Below, piece after piece: positions 1-7,210 of a stretch of 24,792 nt of DNA. The translations under genes were made by a program, and so were the position numbers. The notes beneath the pieces were generated by a model, which saw only the letters and a program-made list of their open reading frames with translations, did not search any database and was not told where the DNA came from. Numbering within the stretch: the first letter of the stretch is position 1; each line of letters begins with the position of its first letter. Source of the stretch: Bacteroidota bacterium (GTDB taxonomy: Bacteria > Bacteroidota > Ignavibacteria > Ignavibacteriales > Ignavibacteriaceae); contig JAEXTA010000073.1 of NCBI GenBank assembly GCA_023453665.1, positions 1 through 24,792 of the forward strand, written 5' to 3'.

Positions 1-1653
1 GCTTATACAATGTATTTCATCGAATGTTTAAGAAATCCTCACGAATACTTTTCAAGGATAACAAAAAGACTATTACCGTACACAGTTGATAAGTCATTTG
101 ATCTGATAAATATATCAGTTGTGGGAGAAGACCAAGCCAGAAGGGCTTTTTTTGATAGCGTTAAACGAGCACTGAAATTGACAATTGATCCAAGAACAAA
201 AGAGAATTGGTTTGAACGTTATGCAAACTTGAAACTGGATTTTGATTTAAAGAAAAAAGAAATTGAATTTCCTACACGGACAAATGGAGCAGGTGGCATA
301 AGGGCAATGAGTTTTAACAGTACGGCAAGTGCTCCTGAGGGTTTGCATATGTTAAAATTTTATGCTGATGAATTATCCCGAGCAGATACTAAAATCTCTT
401 ATAATGAAGCTGCAAAACTTTATGAGTTGGGTTTATCAAATACTAGTGTATCATTCCCCAATCGGGTTGGAAAAGTCATTGGATGGGCTTATCCCAATGA
501 TACTGATTATGATTTGACTCATGAACGATTTGAAAAAAGTCAAATTACAGAATTCATATTTGGAAGGCGATACACTACGTTTGAATTTAATCCTTCTATC
601 ACAAAAGACATGTTGAAGGACAGATATAAAGCTGATCCGGTGCAAGCTGAATTACGTTATGAATGTAAAAAACCAATTTCCAAATTCAACTTTTATCAAC
701 CACACTCAGACTCGATTAAAGATGTAATTTCAACATCCATCACGAATACTGTAGTCTATAAGCCGGTTTATATTCAGAAAATTGTTCAGGAAAAAAAGTA
801 TAATTTTAGCAGTATTGAGTTTTTAAGTATTGCTGGTGATAAAAAAGAGCGGTGTTTTGCTATTGATTCAAGTATTACTCATGATAGATTTGTAATTATG
901 GGTGGATATAATGAAACAATTGATGTTAGAAAAATGGAGTTGTTTATTGGTGATACAATGGAAGTAATTGTAACAAATAAAAAACCAATTATTGATACGA
1001 TAATTGTGATTGAACCTCAGGATTGCTTTCCAATTGGATATTTAGAAATTGGGCAAATACTTAGTCAATTACTGAAAGCCTTTCCAAATATTAAGAGCAT
1101 TAATAGTGACCATTTCCAGAATGAAAAATTACGCTCCGAGATATTAGCAAAGGGGATCGCATCTAATACTTATTTTTTTAGTAGGGCAGTTCAAATGAGA
1201 TTGTTCATGAAACTTAGATGGAATGTATGGAATAGAAATATAGAAATTTGTAATGACATCGCTCCTGGACATAAAGTGAAAATTGGAAGTAGTCCAATAT
1301 CCTTAGCGGATTTGTGGGTACTTGAAGGTGAGAAATTGATTAAAGATGGAGATCGAATAGATCATCCGAAAGATTTTAGCAAAGATCTTCAGGATGTAAC
1401 CGCAATACTTAATCAGGATTTATTAAATCTTGAAGTATCGAATTCATGCGTATACTATGGAAATATTGATTTATTAGAAGAGCGGAAATTATTAGAATTA
1501 GCTGAGAGATATCTTGATTTAAGGTATCCATATGATAGTGAAGGTGAACTGTCGAAGAAAGAAATCCGGGAAATAATGATAAAAAAATTAGGGATGAGTG
1601 AAACCCAAATCATTAAACTCGAAGATTTCTGTAAAGAAGAATATGGAATATAA
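1..1653 (+). CDS. Phage-type terminase large subunit (5'-truncated by window edge)
   Basis: The protein resembles the large terminase subunit, the ATPase-nuclease that packages phage DNA into the prohead. The frame is open to base 1; the first ATG is at 10, but the Walker A ATPase motif is missing, so the gene starts upstream. Numbering from that ATG, residues 30-55 match the usual conserved segment before the adenine-binding region, a Walker B-like segment ends in D120-E121, and a Ser/Thr/Asn-rich coupling motif follows near 143-165. The RNase H-like nuclease part shows its three acidic positions: D286 (AIDSS), D367 (SDHFQNEK) and the DHP...SKDLQD block at 451-462. No portal, protease or capsid gene follows within 10 kb, where these would be expected, so this is either the edge of a prophage or an orphan remnant. 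The coding frame itself looks intact. Family assignment rests on motif recognition only. Confidence 0.8.
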   Translation, partial: AYTMYFIECLRNPHEYFSRITKRLLPYTVDKSFDLINISVVGEDQARRAFFDSVKRALKLTIDPRTKENWFERYANLKLDFDLKKKEIEFPTRTNGAGGIRAMSFNSTASAPEGLHMLKFYADELSRADTKISYNEAAKLYELGLSNTSVSFPNRVGKVIGWAYPNDTDYDLTHERFEKSQITEFIFGRRYTTFEFNPSITKDMLKDRYKADPVQAELRYECKKPISKFNFYQPHSDSIKDVISTSITNTVVYKPVYIQKIVQEKKYNFSSIEFLSIAGDKKERCFAIDSSITHDRFVIMGGYNETIDVRKMELFIGDTMEVIVTNKKPIIDTIIVIEPQDCFPIGYLEIGQILSQLLKAFPNIKSINSDHFQNEKLRSEILAKGIASNTYFFSRAVQMRLFMKLRWNVWNRNIEICNDIAPGHKVKIGSSPISLADLWVLEGEKLIKDGDRIDHPKDFSKDLQDVTAILNQDLLNLEVSNSCVYYGNIDLLEERKLLELAERYLDLRYPYDSEGELSKKEIREIMIKKLGMSETQIIKLEDFCKEEYGI

Positions 1654-1902
1654 ATTGTTAGAACAAATTTAGAACAGGGATAAGTTAAACTGGAACATAT
1701 CTTATATATGGAATAGAACATTGCTTCGTAAGCGAATGATTTAAGGTAGATATTTGAACAATGCTTCCCCTGATTCTGATTAAAGTATCAAATATTATAA
1801 TTGGCACTATTTACATCTGAACCTTTTTGATTGGATCTAATCAAAATTTTTTTCAATCGAATCGGTTATACCTTAATAGGGATAGTGAAGTTAAATTAAC
1901 GT

Positions 1903-2055
1903 GTTAACAAGGTTCTTGAATCTGTGAAAATTGTGTCAGAGATAAAGATTGAGAAGGTGGATTTGAACTTTAAAAAGGTTAAGCTGGAAACTAAGGATCC
2001 GGGGAAGGGGAGTAAGGGTTCACCGGGGAAGAATTTTGCAAAGGAGTGGGAGTGA
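1903..2055 (+). pseudogene. Open fragment ending in GKNFAKEWE, likely 3' remnant of a lost gene
   Basis: A frame open from 1903 to a TGA at 2053 encodes about 50 residues rich in Lys and Glu, then a Gly/Lys/Ser stretch ending in GKNFAKEWE. It lacks an ATG; the only usable start is a GTG at 1924, without a ribosome binding site. Base composition is richer in G than the surroundings. The same ending, GKNFAKEW followed by a stop, recurs at 2848-2874, which suggests that both are 3' ends of one gene family left behind by rearrangement. Function unknown. The rest of 1654-2154 holds no convincing gene, only a weak hairpin near 1721-1740. Confidence 0.35.
2025..2049 (+). repeat. 25-bp direct repeat, copy 1
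   Basis: An exact 25-bp match to 2847-2871. Both copies begin GGGGAAGAATTTTG and end AAAGGAGTGG. About 37 bp upstream each copy also has AAACTAAGGAT (1988-1998 and 2811-2821), so the similarity spans roughly 60 bp with a diverged centre. The two copies bracket the secreted-protein gene at 2155-2655. Confidence 0.8.
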
Positions 2056-2154
2056 TTTTTTTAAAAGGTTACTTGTTACTAATCCGCGAATATAAGTATT
2101 TTTATTTGTCAGGCGATTCAACAATTATACAAACTAAAAGAAAGGGTGAACTGT

Positions 2155-2655
2155 ATGAAGAAATACTTTATTTCTGCTATGGTTTTCTTGACCATTCTTG
2201 GATCGGTACTTTTAGGTACGCATAATATTTCCTATTCTAAAATGTTACCACCCCCAGGTTGGGTGTTAATTTACAATTCATATACCGTTATGGGAACACC
2301 CATTCCACCGGGATCCCATAGTGGTTGGCAATCATTTAATGTTGCAGCTGATGTAGCAACATTTAAACTAAAATTTCAATTTAAAGGAGATATAATAACC
2401 GGAGGAGGAGGTAGTGGAGGACCAAATGCATACGCAATTGTTCAGGTCAAAAATCCAAGTGGAGCTGTTGTTCTCTCAAGGCAGTATTCGACCCCTAATT
2501 TATGGGAATGGTATACATTTGAAGAAACACTAAGTAATCCGATAGCTGGTGGTACATTTACCTTTGATGTTTATGCTTCTCCTGATTGTTGGGATGGTTT
2601 GGGAACTTGGGTGTATAAGGCGAATTATGCATATAGAGAGATCGATGTAGACTAA
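2155..2655 (+). CDS. Small secreted protein, function unknown
   Basis: A 166-residue protein with an N-terminal signal peptide: MKKYF, a hydrophobic core to about residue 22, and possible cleavage near residue 29. No lipobox is seen, so export to the periplasm or outside is expected. The mature part is rich in Gly, Pro, Trp and Tyr. A GGGGSGG stretch lies near residue 85, followed by a beta-rich half with many aromatic residues, resembling a small secreted beta-sandwich. I do not recognise a family. I chose the ATG at 2155 over the GTG at 2146 because AAAGGG sits at a good distance from it and it gives a clean signal peptide. A strong terminator follows at 2745, so the gene is monocistronic. 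The direct repeats on both sides suggest that it arrived or was moved as a unit. Confidence 0.75.
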   Translation: MKKYFISAMVFLTILGSVLLGTHNISYSKMLPPPGWVLIYNSYTVMGTPIPPGSHSGWQSFNVAADVATFKLKFQFKGDIITGGGGSGGPNAYAIVQVKNPSGAVVLSRQYSTPNLWEWYTFEETLSNPIAGGTFTFDVYASPDCWDGLGTWVYKANYAYREIDVD

Positions 2656-2744
2656 TTGTTTTAATCAGTTAGCTTATATTCATTTTCAATACAAATTAAA
2701 TTATTCTAAAAACACTGTATAATTGTGAATTGATATTGAAACAT

Positions 2745-2769
2745 AGCCCCATAACGGGGCTTTGTTTTT
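2745..2769 (+). terminator. Rho-independent terminator of the 2155 gene
   Basis: Stem AGCCCC (2745-2750) / GGGGCT (2756-2761) with a 5-nt loop, followed by TTTGTTTTTG. It lies 90 bp after the stop of the secreted-protein gene. Confidence 0.8.
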
Positions 2770-2846
2770 GTAATTTCAATCTTTTGTGATGTTCAAGAAA
2801 GTAGAGATTTAAACTAAGGATGCCAGAATTGGAATGAGAGTTTATG

Positions 2847-2871
2847 GGGGAAGAATTTTGCAAAGGAGTGG
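2847..2871 (+). repeat. 25-bp direct repeat, copy 2, with GKNFAKEW-stop tail
   Basis: Exact copy of 2025-2049. Read in the same phase it encodes GKNFAKEW followed by TAA (2872-2874). Upstream the frame closes at a TAA at 2815-2817, and the spacing to the shared AAACTAAGGAT differs by one base from copy 1. This copy is therefore a decayed fragment rather than a gene. The rest of 2656-2979 holds only the terminator and AT-rich DNA. Confidence 0.75.
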
Positions 2872-2979
2872 TAAGTATCTAAAAAATGACATAAGGATAA
2901 TAGATATTTATTTGAGAAAAGTTTATATATTTAACTATATTCAAAATTTTGGATTTATAATCTTAATAGGTAGAGTTGA

Positions 2980-3693
2980 ATGAATAGAATAGAATTTTCT
3001 ACTTTTAAATTTGAGAGAATAATTTTCCAATTAAAATACCCTCCAGCACCATTAATTTTTGATAAAACGGGTAAAATATGGAAGGAAAATTTAGTAATTT
3101 TTCCAACATTAAAAATTATCTCTGCGGAGCCAAATAAATCTTCTTTTGTTATTGACAGAGACGCTGAGCTTTTTTGTGAGATTGACAATTTTAGAATATC
3201 ATATTATGAACCCAAAGCTTCCTTGACTGAATTTATTGGAGTTGCTAAACCATTTTATGAAATATGTACAAGAGTACTTGAAATCGAAGAATTCAGCAGG
3301 TTAGGATTAAGATTATATTTTTTCAAGGAGTTTGATTCAATTGAACAAGCATCAGAAATTTTCGCTAAATCGAATTTATTAAAATTACCCAGTTCTAGTG
3401 AATTTATGGATATAGAAGGGAAAGTTTCGTTGCCAGATATGGCATTTATCTGGGAAAATGATAATCTGGGATGTATGGTTCATATTAAGGTTGAATCAAG
3501 AAAATTACGATTGGAAGCCCCGTTAAACTTTAGATTTATTCAACCAACTTTACAATCCCAGCACGGGATTTTAATAGATGTCGACTATTTCACAAAATCA
3601 TCGGTAACTGCTAGTCAATTGGAAATAGAAACTTGGATAAAACAGGGAATACAAAGAATAAAAGCACAAATTGATAGATTCATAAGTGGGTGA
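2980..3693 (+). CDS. Hypothetical protein, first gene of PIN operon (TIGR04255-like?)
   Basis: A 237-residue soluble protein without signal peptide or membrane segment. It has a beta-rich N-terminal half, a central helix, and a segment near residues 85-115 ending in RLGLRLYFF that recalls the R-hGhR signature of the sporadic TIGR04255 family. The C-terminus is helical, as in that family. I put this no higher than a resemblance. The ATG at 2980 is preceded by AGGTAGAG at normal spacing. The next gene starts 3 bp after the stop and the third overlaps the second, so all three are almost certainly co-transcribed. In such a layout this protein could be a partner, sensor or neutraliser of the nuclease encoded at the end of the operon, but nothing in the sequence proves it. 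Confidence 0.7.
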   Translation: MNRIEFSTFKFERIIFQLKYPPAPLIFDKTGKIWKENLVIFPTLKIISAEPNKSSFVIDRDAELFCEIDNFRISYYEPKASLTEFIGVAKPFYEICTRVLEIEEFSRLGLRLYFFKEFDSIEQASEIFAKSNLLKLPSSSEFMDIEGKVSLPDMAFIWENDNLGCMVHIKVESRKLRLEAPLNFRFIQPTLQSQHGILIDVDYFTKSSVTASQLEIETWIKQGIQRIKAQIDRFISG

Positions 3694-3696
3694 AAA

Positions 3697-4299
3697 ATGA
3701 CAGAAGAAAAGTCAAAAATTAATTATCATTTATTAGATATTTATACTCATTTATCAGGATCAGAAAATCTTGAACAAGATTGGCTCGCTGACGCTGTAAT
3801 TAATGAATTTCAATCTTTGAGTTGGAACGAATCAGTCGAGACGGAATCAATAAATGTAGTAAATAAAATTCCAACAGAGGAGCTATATCGTTCAAATATA
3901 ATTCCTGAAACTGATTTACATACTACTCTCAGGTTTATTAAAGATTGTATTTGTTTTGTTGAGGAAGCCAAAATACATTTAGAAACAAATCCTGAATATT
4001 CAGACGATAGAATCCACTTTCTGTGGTTAAAATTGCATAATATTTTAGAAATGGGAAGTGTGAATGAAGGATTGAGAATGTGTGTTAATGCATTGATTTG
4101 CGGTATTGAAAATAGGACTGTCCCAATTGAATTTAATAAAGAACAACTCATATCTATTTCGACATTTTTAAATAAATTAAGTAATGAACCCTTTTTAAAT
4201 TCCAGTAAATCAGTAGCTTATATAGAACAACTGGAACAAAGTGGACTGAATGTTCTTCCTTTTGGTTTTGAAGAATTGACAAATTTTTTAAGTGAATAA
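3697..4299 (+). CDS. Hypothetical helical protein, second gene of PIN operon
   Basis: A 200-residue acidic protein, predicted mostly helical, without signal peptide, membrane segment or recognised motif. The C-terminal half (about residues 85-200) contains regularly spaced Leu/Ile and could be a helical bundle. It starts 3 bp after the stop of the upstream gene, with GTGGGTGA inside that gene as a possible ribosome binding site. Its last 8 bp overlap the start of the PIN-domain gene. Tight coupling to a nuclease gene fits an antitoxin-like or adaptor role, but that is inference from position only. Confidence 0.7.
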   Translation: MTEEKSKINYHLLDIYTHLSGSENLEQDWLADAVINEFQSLSWNESVETESINVVNKIPTEELYRSNIIPETDLHTTLRFIKDCICFVEEAKIHLETNPEYSDDRIHFLWLKLHNILEMGSVNEGLRMCVNALICGIENRTVPIEFNKEQLISISTFLNKLSNEPFLNSSKSVAYIEQLEQSGLNVLPFGFEELTNFLSE

Positions 4300-5116
4300 A
4301 GCTTTCGTAGATACAACGATATTTGCTGATTGTTTGTTAAAGGTGGGTGAAAAACAATCTGCAGCAAAAAAGTTATTAAAAAAATTTGATAAACAGGGAC
4401 TCCCTGTTTTTGCTATTAGAGAATTCAAGGCTGGTGTCTTATCTAATTTCATATGGGCTCATAATGAACTTGCAATGTGTAAATCATACACAAAAGCATT
4501 TCAAAATATCCAAAATAAAGCTATATATAAGCGATACAAATTATTATCATCTCTTGAAGCACTCACGACGGTAATGTATATGAACAAACTTGTTCCTATT
4601 AAAAGTATAAAAGAAAAAAGTGGGGAGTACTTCAATCAGGACGAGTATCTTGTGGAAAAATACAGAACGAGTTTAAAATTTTTTATACTTAAAGCTTGGC
4701 AAAAACGTAGAAAATTGACCACAGATGTCATTAATGAACTAAATTGTTATTCGGAATTAGACATTCGTGAAACTGGTAAATTTTTAGACTCTAAGCCAAT
4801 AGATTGTTCCACAGACAGTGATTGTTGCCTATTACCATTGTATAAAAAAAATATAACCATTTTAAAGCAACTGCGTGAGGAGCTTAAAAAGTTAAAACAA
4901 AAACCTGAAAGGGATAGACAAATTAAATTGCTTAAGGATATAATAAAAAGAAAAAATGAATTAACTTCTAAAGAATGCCGAAGTTTAGGAGATATTTATT
5001 TCTTGGTTGCGTGTCCTGTGGAGAGCACTATTATAACTACTAATGAGAGTGATTTTAAGCCTCTTTGTGAAGCAATTGGAAAAAAAATGATGAGTCCTAA
5101 AGATTTAGAATTATAA
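4292..5116 (+). CDS. PIN-domain nuclease-like protein
   Basis: A 274-residue protein with the layout of a PIN-fold ribonuclease. FVDTTIFAD near the N-terminus supplies the first acidic residue (D7), E44 is a candidate second, and SLGDIYFLVA followed by ITTNESDF supplies D234 and D254, matching the ending of PIN domains. Between them lies a long helical insertion (about residues 60-225) rich in Lys and Leu, with a likely coiled coil near 190-215. This is longer than the usual ~130-residue VapC type. PIN enzymes cleave RNA with divalent metal ions; the target here is unknown. The start is a GTG overlapping the previous stop by 8 bp, without a clear ribosome binding site, so translational coupling is likely. 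It ends a three-gene operon. Confidence 0.75.
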   Translation: MNKAFVDTTIFADCLLKVGEKQSAAKKLLKKFDKQGLPVFAIREFKAGVLSNFIWAHNELAMCKSYTKAFQNIQNKAIYKRYKLLSSLEALTTVMYMNKLVPIKSIKEKSGEYFNQDEYLVEKYRTSLKFFILKAWQKRRKLTTDVINELNCYSELDIRETGKFLDSKPIDCSTDSDCCLLPLYKKNITILKQLREELKKLKQKPERDRQIKLLKDIIKRKNELTSKECRSLGDIYFLVACPVESTIITTNESDFKPLCEAIGKKMMSPKDLEL

Positions 5117-5148
5117 ATTCTTTAAAGATTTCAATTCCAGAATATTCT

Positions 5149-5241
5149 TCACATCTCCAACTTAATCTGGTTGTGTTTTGACTTACCTTTTAGCTGAGCG
5201 GCTTTGAATGTGATATTCTGCTTCGATAGTTTTAAGCGCAT
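5149..5241 (-). CDS. Possible 30-aa basic peptide or gene remnant
   Basis: A minus-strand frame from ATG (5241) to TGA encodes a 30-residue, Lys-rich peptide starting MRLKLSKQN. It begins 27 bp after the stop of the small membrane protein gene on the same strand. There is no ribosome binding site and no recognised similarity. It may be a short co-transcribed peptide, the remnant of a longer gene, or chance. Confidence 0.15.
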   Translation of the reverse strand: MRLKLSKQNITFKAAQLKGKSKHNQIKLEM

Positions 5242-5268
5242 GATTTGATCGTTGAAACTTTGTAATAA

Positions 5269-5475
5269 CTAAAACTTATTTTTTCTTTCTTTCTTAGTCC
5301 CATGTAATTTCGAATAACGAATTCCACGCTTAATTTCTTCGCTTCGTCTTTGATTGGCTTCATCAACTTTTTTCTTAAGTTCCTCTGGAGTGGATAGAAA
5401 AATTTTAACTATTGTTCCAATCAAAATTACTACAAAACCTATGAACACTATAAGATTTGCTGTTGAATCATCCAT
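5269..5475 (-). CDS. Small single-span membrane protein
   Basis: A 68-residue protein: a short acidic N-terminus, one hydrophobic helix (about residues 8-27), then a strongly charged Lys/Arg/Glu tail. The basic tail predicts N-out, C-in orientation in the inner membrane. No family is recognised. The upstream region lacks a clear Shine-Dalgarno sequence, which is common in this group. The clean topology and the absence of a competing frame support a real gene. It is isolated from the plus-strand PIN operon, with which it is convergent. Confidence 0.5.
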   Translation of the reverse strand: MDDSTANLIVFIGFVVILIGTIVKIFLSTPEELKKKVDEANQRRSEEIKRGIRYSKLHGTKKERKNKF

Positions 5476-5658
5476 AAACTATCATTAAGTAAAATAATTC
5501 ATAGAGCCCGCTGTTGTGATTAGTACAAATTTAGAAAAGTAAATGTTAAAATGTAAGTGGCAACATTTTTTACTGGTATTTCTTTTTTTCATAAATCTGT
5601 TTACCTTACAATAAGAAAGAGAGTAGTATCTGGCGAACAAATGTTCCATTTGAGTTTT

Positions 5659-5733
5659 ATCCGGGAAATGAAACCGGATTTCCGAACTCCAGATCTACTC
5701 TCCTTTCACGGTTTTCGGGAAATGATCCGAAAA
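5659..5733. repeat. Two consecutive hairpins with the same loop
   Basis: Hairpin A pairs ATCCGG (5659-5664) with CCGGAT (5674-5679); hairpin B pairs TTTTCGG (5712-5718) with CCGAAAA (5727-5733). Both loops begin GAAATGA. They lie in the 3' region of the minus-strand Myb-like gene, within a 260-bp stretch (5476-5736) where I see no convincing gene. Neither has a T-tract directly after it on the minus strand. Confidence 0.5.
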
Positions 5734-5736
5734 ATA

Positions 5737-5940
5737 TTATTTCTTCCTATTGTAAGGCGACTGATTAGTAGGTTTTAGTGATATATTATTCTCACTTGCC
5801 TTAGTTCTTACTGCATCTTCAGTTCTGCCAAGTTTTAATCCTATTACTCTGGTTGGAGTATTTTGATTTGCTAAAGATTTAATTTGTTGGACTTCACTTG
5901 GCGTCCAAGGTTTACCTGAATTACGATTATTTTTAGCCAT
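5737..5940 (-). CDS. Conserved small Myb/SANT-like helix-turn-helix protein
   Basis: A 67-residue protein of a small conserved family I recognise by its motifs: GKPWTPSEVQQIKSLA, NTPTRVIGLKLGRTEDAVR and the Lys/Pro-rich end SLKPTNQSPYNR. The central part looks like a Myb/SANT or GcrA-type helix-turn-helix, with the TPTRVIGLKLGRTEDAVR segment as turn and recognition helix. A nucleic-acid-binding role is inferred; the biochemical function is not known to me. The ATG at 5940 is preceded on the minus strand by AAAAGGAA at good spacing. It is monocistronic, and its 3' side carries two hairpins (5659-5733). Confidence 0.85.
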   Translation of the reverse strand: MAKNNRNSGKPWTPSEVQQIKSLANQNTPTRVIGLKLGRTEDAVRTKASENNISLKPTNQSPYNRKK

Positions 5941-6039
5941 CTCTTAATTCCTTTTATTTAATTAATTTTAAAAATTTGGGTGAAAACAAACGATAAATAA
6001 AATTTAAGTTTTCTCATCTCCATTTTTAGAAATTTTTTC

Positions 6040-6166
6040 ATTGACTTAATGACCGGAAGGGATTATTTTGATGGGTGAACAAAAAGAGTCCACATCAAAA
6101 TTGATTTACCAGTCAATATAATTTTGGACTTAAACCCGGATAGAGTACCAATCTATTCGGGTTTTT
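6040..6166 (+). ncRNA. Candidate structured RNA with its own terminator
   Basis: Three stems lie in order. An outer stem pairs ATTGACT (6040-6046) with AGTCAAT (6111-6117). It encloses a hairpin ATTTTGATG (6065-6073) / CATCAAAAT (6093-6101) with a 19-nt loop, and a small CC-GGAA-GG hairpin at 6053-6060. A strong terminator follows: 12-bp stem 6133-6144 / 6152-6163 with one G-U pair, 7-nt loop, then TTTTT. No protein gene precedes this terminator on the plus strand; the nearest gene is divergent. A free-standing RNA of roughly 130 nt is the simplest explanation. I could not identify a clear promoter. Confidence 0.5.
6133..6166 (+). terminator. Strong rho-independent terminator without upstream gene
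   Basis: AACCCGGATAGA (6133-6144) pairs with TCTATTCGGGTT (6152-6163), followed by more T residues. Only the candidate RNA at 6040 lies upstream on this strand. Confidence 0.85.
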
Positions 6167-6660
6167 CATTTTAAATTAAGTTCTTGTCATTCTACTTTAA
6201 AAAACTTTTTTTGATTCAACTTAATTCTTCAGTAATAATATGTATTATTTTTCAGAAAATGCAAAGTTATTTTTAAATCAAATAAAAAAAATATTTTTTT
6301 CTACTTACTTATATTATTCACAAATTAATTTTTGAAAAGTCGAGTCATAAAAATTTATCACGTTACTTATAAAATTACTCTCATCTTTTCCGCTAACCAA
6401 AATAAAAATCATTTTCTGCAGCTACTAAAATAAATCCCCCTACACCCGTAGAAAGCTCAATGTTTGATATATTTAAATCCATATTACTTCATACACATAT
6501 TAATAATAGATTCTTTCTTTTTCAACAAACCAAAGGTGGCTGAAGAAGAATAATCGTAAGGTGATACAAAAAAATATTTTTTCTTGTTTGATATTAATTG
6601 CCTGTCTTATCTTTGTGCAGAATAGATCAATATTGATAAACCAAAAGTATATTGGACCAT
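6167..6660. other. AT-rich intergenic stretch with a possible 33-aa peptide
   Basis: Nearly 500 bp of very AT-rich DNA with long T and A runs. The only coding hint is a GTG-initiated frame at 6561-6662 (plus) encoding a 33-residue hydrophobic peptide with a signal-anchor-like core. It lacks a good ribosome binding site and may be chance. Confidence 0.3.
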
Positions 6661-6755
6661 AAAATGCCCGGTGACTCCTCTCATCGGGCGGTTATATTAA
6701 CCACAAAGCAAGAGGCGTTTAAGTTCATCTGCCACTTTCGCCTCGATAGATGAAG
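6661..6755 (-). ncRNA. Two-hairpin element 1 (pseudoknot-forming, antisense to leader of 6764 gene)
   Basis: Read on the minus strand: stem GAGGCG (6744-6739) / CGCCTC (6717-6712), then a TTGCTTT linker, a small GGTTA/TAACC hairpin, and a 9-bp CCCG-containing hairpin (6689-6681 / 6674-6666) followed by ATTTTAT. The loop of the first stem contains a 7-base segment (6724-6730) complementary to 6748-6754, so an H-type pseudoknot is possible on either strand. The linker TTGCTTT is shared with element 5. No promoter is evident, so the transcribed strand is uncertain; on the plus strand it is the leader of the 6764 gene. Confidence 0.4.
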
Positions 6756-6763
6756 GGAAATTA

Positions 6764-7066
6764 ATGCAGACAGGGAGAATTCTTATTTCCCTCGATATTA
6801 TCGAGTCAGCCATCCGTAATTATCAACACACCAATCTTGAGATCAATGAAAAAATTATTCACGATGAAATAATGAATCTCCATCATTCGACAGATGACAA
6901 TGTTGTCGTTGAACTTGCATATTGTGTTTACCATAACTGGAAGGTTTATTCGGGTCAGCTTCAAAAAGAAGGTTACATTTCAAATCGCTACACTGAACTG
7001 AATTATATTTTTACTGACTTGACAAAAATCAGATCTTATCTAAACAAGTTCTATTCAGGCAAATGA
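6764..7066 (+). CDS. Hypothetical 100-aa protein
   Basis: A 100-residue soluble protein without signal peptide or membrane segment, mixed alpha/beta at the start and helical later. The Tyr/Asn/His-rich stretch ELAYCVYHNWKVYSG lies near residues 51-65. I do not recognise the family. GAAGGGA lies 7 bases before the ATG, a strong ribosome binding site that is unusual for this window. That site overlaps one arm of a possible pseudoknot in the leader (6712-6754), so translation could be controlled by leader folding. A hairpin at 7081-7106 ends the transcript. Confidence 0.7.
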   Translation: MQTGRILISLDIIESAIRNYQHTNLEINEKIIHDEIMNLHHSTDDNVVVELAYCVYHNWKVYSGQLQKEGYISNRYTELNYIFTDLTKIRSYLNKFYSGK

Positions 7067-7073
7067 TTTTAAA

Positions 7074-7182
7074 ATAAAAAAACCCGGCTCCCCTGAAATC
7101 CGGGTTATAATTCCCCACTGCCTCCCAATATTTACGACCAGGCGTGTCAGAATAAATGTCTGTTAGTGTTCTTTACTGACCA
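7074..7182 (-). ncRNA. Two-hairpin element 2
   Basis: On the minus strand GTCAG (7180-7176) pairs with CTGAC (7150-7146) around a 25-nt loop, and the terminator hairpin 7106-7081 follows after about 40 nt. No protein gene lies directly upstream; the preceding unit is the terminator of the 7302 gene. A hairpin ATTTCT/AGAAAT (7191-7205) separates the two. No good promoter was found. Confidence 0.35.
7081..7106. terminator. Bidirectional terminator hairpin
   Basis: AACCCGG (7081-7087) / CCGGGTT (7100-7106). On the minus strand it is followed by a run of seven T (complement of 7074-7080 region), a strong terminator for element 2. On the plus strand it is 15 bp after the 6764 gene and followed by ATAATT, which is weaker. 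Confidence 0.7.
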
Positions 7183-7210
7183 ATCATCGAATTTCTATCA
7201 GAAATGTTTA

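Noticed and set aside
1455..1721. 88-aa minus-strand frame
   Set aside because: Shadow of the terminase C-terminus.
5557..5778. 73-aa plus-strand frame
   Set aside because: It covers the twin hairpins and the end of the well-supported Myb-like gene on the other strand, has no ribosome binding site and no protein-like pattern.
6040..6166. tmRNA, 6S RNA or a known riboswitch
   Set aside because: I could not match the stems to the conserved cores of these RNAs by eye.
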